The position numbers and the translations under genes are program-made. Shown here piece by piece: positions 38,449 through 50,300 of a DNA stretch of 64,000 nucleotides. The stretch's first letter is position 1, and each line of letters starts with the position of its first letter. The notes below the pieces were generated by a model. It was given only the letters and a program-made list of their open reading frames with translations, ran no database searches and had not been told where the DNA came from. Origin of the DNA: Babylonia areolata. Its lineage: Eukaryota; Mollusca; Gastropoda; Neogastropoda; Buccinidae. The stretch spans positions 2,858,510 to 2,922,509 of the forward strand of contig NC_134907.1 of assembly GCF_041734735.1 (NCBI RefSeq), in the 5' to 3' direction.

Positions 38449-41400
38449 TGCACGACAAACTCTCTCTCTCTATCTCACAGACACACGCACACGCACACTC
38501 ACACATGCACGACAAACTCTCTCTCTCTATCTCACAGACACACACACACGCACATGCACACGCACACACACGTTTGAACAGAAGCTGCATATTACATGTG
38601 GATGGGGCTGATGACTAGATCTTCAGGTAGATGGTGGTTGTGTTACAGATAGTAAAGAGGGGTAACTCTCTCCATTACACAAGTTACACAACTTCAAGTC
38701 AGTGATGACGCTACCGATTCAGCTAGCACACAGGTAAATAAAAGGTACATTGGAACAAATGTACATTGGAACATTGCACATGTCAAATGATTGGTATAAG
38801 GATAGGCCCGGCGCTTCCTTTTTGAGGAAATGTCTGGGTTTGTTCCAATGTACCTTTTATTTACCTGTGTGCTAGCTGAATTGGTAGCGTAAGCATCACT
38901 GACTTGAAGTTGTGTACCTTGTGTAATGGAGAGAGTTACCCCTCTTTACTATTTGTTAATCATATCGTCTCCTGGCCTCATTATTTGTTAATTTCCAGTG
39001 GACAAACTACCGAGGCAACCATGTATTTGTTCTGTGTTGTCCATGTGTTCTGTGTGGCTTATTCAGGATTAAAGAGGCTATGCCAGTCTTGAATAAAAGC
39101 TAATTTGTGTTTGCACATTTCTTCTGTCTTTGCTGCTGTGTGCACATGTCAAATGATTGGTATTAGGACAGGCCCGGCGCTTCATTTTTTGGGGAAGCGT
39201 CTGGGTTTGTTCCAATGTACCTTTTTATTTACCTGTGTGCCAGCTGAATCGGTAGTAAGCGTCACTGACTTGAAGTTGTGTACCTTGTGTATGGATACAG
39301 TTACCTCTCTTTACTATTTGTTAATCATATTGTCTCCTGGCCTCATTATTTGTTTATTTTTTGGTTGTGTTACAGACATGTTACATGATAAGTAGTCGTG
39401 GTATTACAGACATGTAACATGAGGAGTTGTGGTATTACAGACATGTTACATGATGATTGGTTGTAATGTTACAGGTGTGTTAGACAATGTGTTGCGGCGT
39501 TACATGATGTGTTACAGATGCTGTGTTGTGGTGTTACAGGTGTGATGCACGATGAGGGGTTGTGGTGTGTTAAACGACATGTTGGAACATTACGGATGTG
39601 TAAAGTGATATGTTACAGTCATGTTACACAATGTGTTACAGATGTGTGTGAGCCAGTACATGATGAGTGGTTGTGATGTGTTAGATGATGTGTTGCAGCG
39701 TTAATGCTGTGTTACAGATGTGTTACAGCCGTGTTACATGTACTACAGGCATGTTACGCGATGTGTTACAGACATGTTACATTATGTGTTACAGTCATGT
39801 TACACGATGTGTTAAAGTGATCTTACATGATGTGTTACAGACATGTTACATGATATGTTACAGCCATGTTACATGTGTTACAGTGATCTTACACAATGTG
39901 TTACAGCCATGTTACACAATGTGTTACAGTGATCATACATGATGTGTTAAGCCATGTTACACGATGTGTTAAAGTGATCTTGCACGATGTGTTACAGCCA
40001 TGTTACATGATGTGTTACAGTGATCTTACATGTTAAGCCATGTTATACGATGTGTTAACATGATCTTGCATGATGTGTTACAGCCAGCCATGTTACACGA
40101 TGTGTTACAGCCATGTTACATGATGTGTTACAGTGATCTTACAGAATGTGTTACAGCCATGTTACATGATGTGTTACAGCCATGTTACACGATGTGTTAC
40201 AGTGATCTTATACGCTGTGTTACAGCCATGTTACGTGATGTGTTACAGCCATGTTACACGATGTGTTACAGACGTGTGTCAGTCAGTACATGATGCTGGA
40301 TGAGTACCAGGCCCTGGTGGTGATCACCAACCTCAAGCTGTACATCCTCCGGGTCAACACCAACGACACCAGGTGGGTTGGGGGGGGGGGGGGGGTCATC
40401 GGTCAGGATAGGGGTGTGGGGGTGGAGCTGTGGGTGGGTGGGTGGGGGGTGGTTGAGGGGGAAAGGGCATTGGGTGGGTTAGTATGTATGGGATTTTTTT
40501 TTGGAGGGGGGCGGGGGTGGGGGGGTTGAGAGAGTGTGTGTTTGTGTTTGTGAGGGTGTTTTTTTGTGTCGATATTGGGGGGAGTTGGTGTGTGTATGTG
40601 CATGTGTTTGTTTGGGGTGTGGGGGGTGGAGAGGTGTGTGTGTTAGAGAGAGGGATGTGAGCTCTGTCAGTGTGTGTGGGGGAGGGGTGCGGGGAGGGGG
40701 AGGAGGTGAGTGTGGGTGGTGGGTGGAGGGGTGTGTGTGTGTGTGTGTTTTGTGTTTATGTTGGGGGAGTTGGTGTGTTTGTGTGTTTGTGTTAGAGAGA
40801 GAGAGGGATGTGAGCTTAGTCAGTGTGTGTTGATTTTGTATGTGTGTGTGTGTGAGGGGGGGGGAGTTTTGTGTGTGGGGGGGGGGGTCCATGTGTGGGT
40901 TTGTGTGTGAGCAAGAAAAAGAGAGGGTGGGGGGACGTGAACATTGTCAGTGTGTGTGTGTGTGTGTGTGTGTTTTATTGTGATTGAGATAAACATTGTC
41001 AAAAGATGAACACACAGACGTGAAGCAGTCTCAAATATTTTTCTGTCATTTAAAATGGAATCAAAGCCCTTTCTGAGTTGGGTTTTTTTTTGTTTTCGTT
41101 TTTTTGTTTGTTTTTTTTTCAACTAGATTTTGTTTTGGGGTGAATAGGATACACTTGACTTGAAGCTAAACACGTAAGTTTTTGTCTTTTATGTAATATG
41201 TTTCACGTCCTAAACATTTTGGTTTATGCATGTGAGCAGTTTGTGTTGATGCATCAAGTGTGTCCTGTGGAATACTGATGTGTGTTCAGAAATACACGCT
41301 TCACAACAAGTTAAGGTGGAATTCCATATATATGGCACCAACACAGCACTGACACGATATAGGCATTATCAGTCAAAACCCCCCAGATTTTTTATTGTAT

Positions 41401-44400
41401 AGAAACATAACGACATAGCGGTATTCTGCCTTTTTCTGCTGTGTTTTGATATGGTGCTGAACCACTCAAAATGTATTGTTAATATTCTTCTTCTTCTTCT
41501 TTGTTCGTGGGCTGCAACTCCCACGTTGACTTGTATGTACACAAGTGGGCTTTTACTTGTATGACCGTTTTTACCCTGCCATGTAGGCAGCCATACTCCG
41601 TTTTCGGGGGTGTATTGTTAATCAACAGCAGTCATTGTTGCTGATTATTTTGTTAATTTGATATGGGAAAGAACAAAAACCCCTGAAAATGGAGTATGGT
41701 TGCCTACATGACTGGGTAAAAACAGTCATTCACGTAAAAGCCCACTTGTGTACATATGAGTGAATGTTGGAGTAGCAGCCCACGAACGAAGAAGAAGATG
41801 GAAAGAACAAAAAAATGCAAAGAAGACGTGCAGTGCTGGTCTATGTATTGTGAAGGAGTTGAAGATTCCCGTGTTCTGTCAAGGACGTATCATGCAATAC
41901 AGGGTCGCTCCTGGCCAGTGCAATTAAGGATTCAAACACATGGTTGTCGTGAGCAGCTGGCGTCTTGTCAAAATCTTGTGGGAAATGAGCATGCATGTGT
42001 GCGACCCTAGGTCAAGGTTATTCCATTTCTTTATGGGGTGAAGTTGTTCTGCGAGCAACTCTGCTTGTTTGGATGATCAGACTGATTTGAAATTTCTGAG
42101 TTTCGTTCTTCGTTAAATGAGTTAAATGAATGCCCCAAAATGAAATAAGTTTATCAGTCTCAGTCTGATGTTCGTGTGGGAAAGCGGTCCTCAGCTTTTT
42201 GTGAAGTCTGTACTAATTGCCAGCACTGTTGGCATGGTTATCCCCGTTGTTTCAATGTTCCTCATGACTTTTTTTATCTTTAACATTCACCTTTTCTTTA
42301 TCTGTCCTCTGACCATCCATGATATGTCTTTCTTCCCACCCCACCCTTTATCTGTCCTCTGACCATCCATGATATGTCTTTCTTCCCACCCCATCCTTTA
42401 TCTGTCCTCTGACCATCCATATGTCTTTCTTCCCACCCCATCCTTTATCTGTCCTCTGACCATCCATATGTCTTTCTTCCCACCCCATCCTTTATCTGTC
42501 CTCTGACCATCCATGTTATGTCTTTCTTCCCACCCCATCCTTTATCTGTCCTCTGACCATCCATGATATGTCTTTCTTCCCATCCCATCCTTTATCTGTC
42601 CTCTGACCATCCATGTTATGTCTTTCTTCCCACCCCATCCTTTATCTGTCCTCTGACCATCCATGTTATGTCTTTCTTCCCACCCCATCCTTTATCTGTC
42701 CTCTGACCATCCATGATATGTCTTTCTTCCCATCCCATCCTTTATCTGTCCTCTGACCATCCATGATATGTCTTTCTTCCCATCCCATCCTTTATCTGTC
42801 CTCTGACCATCCATGTTATGTCTTTCTTCCCACCCCATCCTTTATCTGTCCTCTGACCATCCATATGTCTTTCTTCCCACCCCATCCTTTATCTGTCCTC
42901 AGACCATCCATATGTCTTTCTTCCCACACCATCCTTTATCTGTCCTCTGACCATCCATATGTCTTTCTTCCCACACCATCCTTTATCTGTCCTCTGACCA
43001 TCCATATGTCTTTCTTCCCACCCCATCCTTTATCTGTCCTCTGACCATCCATATGTCTTTCTTCCCACCCCATCCTTTATCTGTCCTCTGACCATCCATA
43101 TGTCTTTCTTCCCACCCCATCCTTTATCTGTCCTCTGACCACCCATGTTATATCTTTCTTCCCACACCATCCTTTATCTGTCCTCTGACCATCCATGTTA
43201 TATCTTTCTTCCCACCCCATCCTTTATCTGTCCTCAGACCATCCATATGTCTTTCTTCCCACCCCATCCTTTATCTGTCCTCTGACCATCCATATATCTT
43301 TCTTCCCACCCCATCCTTTATCTGTCCTCTGACCATCCATATGTCTTTCTTCCCACCCCATCCTTTATCTGTCCTCTGACCATCCATATGTCTTTCTTCC
43401 CACCCCATCCTTTATCTGTCCTCTGACCATCCATGTTATTTCTTTCTTCCCACCCCATCCTTTATCTGTCCTCTGACCACCCATGTTATATCTTTCTTCC
43501 CACACCATCCTTTATCTGTCCTCTGACCACCCATGATATGTCTTTCTTCCCACCCCATCCTTTATCTGTCCTCTGACCATCCATATGTCTTTCTTCCCAC
43601 CCCATCCTTTATCTGTCCTCTGACCATCCATATGTCTTTCTTCCCACCCCATCCTTTATCTGTCCTCTGACCATCCATATATCTTTCTTCCCACCCCATC
43701 CCCCAAGTAACTGTTTCTCCTGCTTTCTGCTTTCCAAACTGCCCATGTATGTTGGATTTCTCTTTCCATACTGCCCATGTATGTTGGATTTCTCTTTCCA
43801 AACTGCCCATGTATGTTGGATTTCTCTTTCCAAACTGCCCATATATGTTGGATTTCTCTTTCCATACTGCCCATGTATGTTGGATTTCTCTTTCCAAACT
43901 GTCCATGTATGTTGGATTTCTCTTTCCAAACTGCGCATATATGTTGCTTTCTCTTTCCAAACTGCCCATATCTGTTGCTATCTCTTTCCAAACTGCCCAT
44001 ATCTGTTGCTATCTCTTTCCAAACTGCCCATATATGTTGCTTTCTCTTTCCAAACTGCCTATATATGTTGCTGTCTCTTTCCAAACTGCCCATATCTGTT
44101 GCTATCTCTTTCCAAACTGCCCATATATGTTGCTTTCTCTTTCCAAACTGCCTATATGTGTTGCTATCTCTTTCCAAACTGCCCATATATGTTGCTATCT
44201 CTTTCCAAACTGCCTATATATGTTGCTGTCTCTTTCCAAACTGCCCATATATGTTGCTTTCTCTTTCCAAACTGCCCATATCTGTTGCTTTCTCTTTCCA
44301 AACTGCCCATATATGTTGCTATCTCTTTCCAAACTGCCTATATATGTTGCTATCTCTTTCCAAACTGCCTCTATATGTTGCTGTCTCTTTCCAAACTGCC

Positions 44401-47299
44401 CATATCTGTTGTTTTCTCTTTCCAAACTGCCCATATATGTTGCTTTCTCTTTCCAAACTGCCCATGTGTGAATTTCTGCTTGGCATGAACTAATCACTTT
44501 GTTTTTCCGCTTTTGGTTTTTTGCCACATTTCCGCTTGTCCCCCCACACTACCCCCCCCCCCCCCCCCCCCAACCTGACTCAGGCAAGACAAAACGAAGC
44601 TGGGACCAACAACAGTGAAAAAGAAAAAGGAGACGACGAAAATAGGTGTATGGGAGAGATTAGGAGTATTTCTGCAGAAGAGTGGCGAGAGAGAGAGGAG
44701 GATGAGGGAGAGAGGGGGACCAAAGCGAAGCAGGATGTCTTGCAGTGTGGAGCTGTCTGAGGGACTGACTCTCATGGAGGCACAGCCGCACGCTGAGCTG
44801 AGACGCCTGGACGTCGGGCTGGGACGACAGACACTGCGACTGGAGTATGTGTCGGACTGCTCCTCCTACACTCTGGTGATGAGGGACACTGCCAAAGTGG
44901 ACTTGTTCCTTGAGCTGTTGAGCGGTGAGTCTGTCTGGGTTGGGTTGGGCTGTGTGTGTGTGTTGCATTTTATCGTGCTGTAAGTCTGTCATGGTTTGGG
45001 TTGGGATGGGCAGTGGTGTTGTGTTGTGTTGTATTTTTTGTGTGTTCCATTCTGAGTGTTTGAACCTTGAGTTGAGCTGTGAATCTGTCGTGGTTTGGGT
45101 TTGGTTGGGTTTGGATGGGTTGTGGTGTTGCGTTGTGTTGTGTTGTGTTGTGGTGGTGTGTTGTATTCTTTTGTGTTTTATTGTACTGTATTGTTAGCAT
45201 GTGAACCTGAGTCGTGGGTTGGGTTGGGTCGAGTTTTTTTGTTGTTATTGTTTTTTTGCTGCCCCTTCATCTGCACCGTTTCAGTGGCATTACTCCCACG
45301 CCGCTTATTTAGATTCCTCCAAACACAGCCACGCCCAGGTTCGTCCATCACAGTTCCAGCATCGACAGTCCGCAGGGAACCATCGATGTTAGGTCGCCAG
45401 GAGCCCACACACCAGAGGAGACCCTGCACTGCTGCTGAGTCACTTTGGTGGTGTTCAGTGGTGCCTGTTCTGATTTAACGTACTTAGGACACCACCTACT
45501 ATGCCCCCTACTAATGACAATAATGGCTTAGTCGCGGAGCCAGACTGAGTGAGCGTCACTCCCAGAGTGGAGACCGCCACCACGTCCCCCAAACAACAGC
45601 CCCCATGAATCTGCCGACACTGACGACATTGACAGGACTCACCCCAAGCATGGAAGTTGAGGGGTATCGAAACTGAGGTCACCATGAGAGCAGGGCATGA
45701 AAGGCCACAGACTTTAAGACTGTTTTGTTTATATTGATGATGATGAAGGAGGAGGATGACGATGATGATGGAGGAGGAGGATGACGATGTTGCTGTGGAG
45801 GTCCATTTTGGTTTGGGACTGCATGACAAGGCTGTACTCTATGCTTCCTGTCATAATGATATCCCAGCATTAACCAGGCCCGAGAGATACAGACACTTGC
45901 AGTGTTGGTCAGGTAATTAGAGCAACAATCCCAAAGACACATCCTTGAAGTAGATGACACTCGACTGTGTGGTCCCAGTCTCCCCATTGAAGCCCACAGC
46001 ACACTCAACTCTGGGTAGGAGCCGGCCACGGGCTGAAAAACCCACCTCTGCTGGGATTTGAACCCACGTCCTCCCACCCGTCAGTCTGCGACGCTAACCA
46101 CTTCGCCACGGCGGCTGGTTTATCAGTACCTACTTGTTGGTAGCTTTCTTCAACGTCTTCTTCATCCTTGTCGATGTCGAGACCTTCATTTTGAAGCATT
46201 TCAATCACTTCAGCAGCAGTAAAAGCCGCTGTCGTGATCTAGTTTGCTCCAAAAATTTCCACTTGTATCGCCTGCGACGCCATTTTCGATATCTATGCAG
46301 ATTAGCTTGTTGTGTGGGATCCTGAACTCGCTGGCTCGCTGTGGAGTGTGTTGTTACGGAATCTCATGAAGAAACTTTCCATTCAACCTTTGACACATTC
46401 GCAATGCCCAGTGTAGCTGCGATTGTTATGCTACCCTGTGAGGAAAACGTGGAAAAAGTTTTAATTGTCGAAACCGCTGTAGCGTTCTGTCGTCCAGAGT
46501 GAGTTAAGTCTGTTGTGGGTTGGGTTGGGTTTGGATTATTTGTGGTGTTGTGTTGTATTGTATTCTTTTGTGCTGCATTCTGTTGTGTTGCATTCTTTTG
46601 TGCTGCATTCTGTTGTGTTGCATTCTTTTGTGCTGCATTCTGTTGTGTTGCATTCTGTTGTGTTGCATTCTGTTGTGTTGCATTCTGTTGTGCTGCATTC
46701 TGTTGTATTGTATTCTTTTGTGTTGCATTCTGTTGTGCTGTATTCTGTTGTGCTGCATTCTGTTGTGCTGCATTCTGTTGTGTTGCATTCTGTTGTGTTG
46801 CATTCTGTTGTGTTGCATTCTGTTGTGCTGCATTCTGTTGTGCTGCATTCTGTTGTGTTGCATTCTGTTGTGTTGCATTCTGTTGTGTTGCATTCTGTTG
46901 TGCTGCATTCTGTTGTATTGTATTCTTTTGTGTTGCATTCTGTTGTGTTGCATTCTGTTGTGTTGCATTCTGTTGTATTGCATTCTGTTGTGCTGCATTC
47001 TGTTGTGCTGCATTCTGTTGTGCTGCATTCTGTTGTGTTGTAAGCGTGTGAACCTGGAGCTGAGTGGTGAGTCTGGCGTGGGTTGTGATGGGTTGGGTAG
47101 GGTTGGGTTAAGATGGGTTATGTTGTATTGTGTTGTTTTGTGTCGCCTCATTGTTTATTCATTCTGGCTTTAAATTCTTGCTAACTGTGTGTGTGTGTGT
47201 GTGTGTACGTGTGTGTGTGTATGTGTGTGTGTGCTCGCGCACACACTCTCATGTGAGACGTATGAAAGTCTGTGCATGATAGGTTGTACCTTGTTCTAG

Positions 47300-47347
<48 letters not shown>

Positions 47348-50300
47348 ACTGAGCTTAAAAACATGACAATTGGTTATTATGAATGTGCAATATGTAGGAT
47401 GAATAATGTGCAATTTGCAGGATGAATGTACAATAGAATATGTCTAATGCTAACGTTCATATTCTAAATATATGTCTGTTAATGATTATGATGTAATGAT
47501 TAATTGCAATGTTTTTAAAGCGAATATGTGAAGTGCTTTTATTTGAGAACATATGCTTATTACTCCTGTTTAATCAAGTAATCCGTGTGTGTGAGGTGAG
47601 TGGGGGGTGAGTGGGTGCGGGTGTGTGCTGATTATCTGGTTGTGGTTTTCCGCACCTGATGCAGTTTATCTTGATTCTTATCGTATCTATCTATTATAAT
47701 CAATGTGCAATATAGTAGGCTATACCCATAATCATATTCAAAATAATGTTTCTTAATTCCTTCTGTTTTTACATAAAGAATATTAGTTATAACCTGCAAT
47801 GTGTGGATGAATGTATGAAATGGTGTATGTGGTATTTTTACATTTGTGTCTTCGTAATATTCGTAAAAGCTGTTGTTGACTTTTACAGTTATGGTCCCCT
47901 TGTTGTTCACTTGTCTGTGTTGTGATAATGCACCTGACCAAATTTCTCTAGTTGAAGTTAATAAAGTTATTCTTAACTTATCTTACCATGCTTTCTTGGT
48001 GGTTCTCTGTTCACCGTCTGTTTCTGTACAGACCAGCTGCAGGCCTACAGTGTAGAGACAGGGGTGCCCGTGGCCGTAGCGGTCAACGAAGGAGCCGACC
48101 AACTCACCCTGGACACGCTGTCGGCAGACGTGCTGGACAAGGGAGGGAACTCTCCGCAGTCTCTGCGCCTCTACTGCCTGGGCTACATCGCTAGAGGTAC
48201 AGTCGGCTTGGTGATGTGTGTGTGGTTGAGTTATGTGTGTGTGGGTTGTGGTGGGGAGGGTTGAGTTATGTGTGTGTGGGTTGTGGTGGGGAGGGTTGAG
48301 TTATGTGTGTGTGGGTTGTGGTGGGGAGGGTTGAGTTATGTGTGTGTGGGTTGTGGTGGGGAGGGTTGAGTTATGTGTGTGTGGTTTGTGGTAGGGGGGT
48401 TGAGTTATGTGTGTGTGGTTTGTGGTAGGGGGGTTGAGTTGTGTGTGTGTGGTTTGTGGTGGGGAGGGTTGAGTTATGTGTGTGTGGTTTGTGGTAGGGG
48501 GGTTGAGTTGTGTGTGTGTGGTTTGTGGTGGGGAGGGTTGAGTTATGTGTGTGTGGTTTGTGGTGGGGGGTTCAGTTATGTGTGTGTGGTTTGTGGTAGG
48601 GGGTTGAGTTGTGTGTGTGTGGTTTGTGGTAGGGGGTTGAGTTATGTGTGTGTGGGTTGTGGTGGGGGGTTGAGTTATGTGTGTGTGGGTTGTGGTGGGG
48701 AGGGTTGAGTTATGTGTGTGTGGTTTGTGGTAGGGGGGTTGAGTTATGTGTGTGTGGTTTGTGGTAGGGGGGTTGAGTTATGTGTGTGTGGGTTGTGGTG
48801 GGGAGGGTTGAGTTATGTGTGTGTGGTTTGTGGTAGGGGGGTTGAGTTACATGTGTGTGGTTTGTGGTAGGGAGGTTGAGTTACATGTGTGTGGTTTGTG
48901 GTAGGGGGTTGAGTTATGTGTGTGTGGTTTGTGGTGGGGGGTTGAGTTATGTGTGTGTGGTTTGTGGTGGGGGGTTGAGTTGTGTGTGTGTGGTTTGTGG
49001 TAGGGGGGTTGAGTTATGTGTGTGTGGTTTGTGGTGGGGGGGTTGAGTTATGTGTGTGTGGTTTGTGGTAGGGGGGTTGAGTTATGTGTGTGTGGTTTGT
49101 GGTAGGGGGTTGAGTTATGTGTGTGTGGTTTGTGGTAGGGGGGTTGAGTTGTGTGTGTGTGGTTTGTGGTAGGGGGTTGAGTTATGTGTGTGTGGTTTGT
49201 GGTGGGGGGTTGAGTTGTGTGTGTGTGGTTTGTGGTAGGGGGGTTGAGTTATGTGTGTGTGGTTTGTGGTGGGGGGTTGGTTGTTGAATTATGTGGGGGT
49301 GGTTTGGGATTGGCAATGGCTGAGATATGTGGGTGAATTGTGTGGAGGGTGGATTGGGTTGGGGGGTGGGTGGGAGTTTTTGGTAGGGAAAGGGAAGGAT
49401 AGGGGATGTGTTGCTTTTTTTTTTTAACATATATATATGTTTAACTGATGATGAATTGTGTGTGTGTGTGTGTGTGTCATTGGTGCACCACACAACAGAA
49501 CTATTCACCAGGTTCCTCCAGCCCTGGGTCTCTGGAAATGTTTTTTCTGTCCACTCTGCAATGTTGTCTGCCCAACATTTCTTGCCTTTCCTCTTCTGTC
49601 TCCCTCAATCAACAGTTCCTTTGACGATAGTTTTAGCAAAATCATTAGTTCTTGTTAAGTGGTCATACCAGCATACTTTTCTCTTCTCAACTGATGTCAG
49701 CGTATCATTTTAGGTCCAGTCTGCAGTTTGATGGCTCAGCGCACTTTGGTGAAGTGATCAATGTATCAGATGTTTCCTATCTTATGATAACGTGCTCCTT
49801 TCCACAGCTTGAATTATTCTCTTTGTGACTATGTCAGATATTTCCTATCTTATGATAACGTGCTCCTTTCCACAGCTTGAATTATTCTCTTTGTGACTAT
49901 GTCAGATATTTCCTATCTTATGATAACGTGCTCCTTTCCACAGCTTGAATTATTCTCTTTGTGACTATGTCAGATATTTCGTATCTTTCTGTAACGCCTC
50001 ATTTCCACAGCTTGAATTCTTTGTGACTATATCAGATATTTCATATGTTACGATAACGCCTCATTTCCACAGCTTGAATTCTTCTCTTTGTGACTATATC
50101 AGATATTTCATATGTTACGATAACGCCTCATTTCCACAGCTTGAATTATTCTCTTTGTGACTGTATCAGATATTTCGTATCTTACGATGACGCCTCATTT
50201 CCACAGCTTGAATTATTCTCTTTGTGACTATATCAGATACTTCCCATCTTAAGATAACGCCTCATTTCCACAGCTTGAATTATTCTCTTTGTGGCGATCA

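Noticed and set aside
43745-44493. Three overlapping open frames of about 240 codons
   Set aside because: A 31-bp repeat open in all three frames gives the same peptide repeat in each; not coding.
46513-47173. Long hydrophobic CCILL-type open frames
   Set aside because: 15-bp tandem repeat; membrane-like composition is an artefact of TTGTGTTGCATTC.
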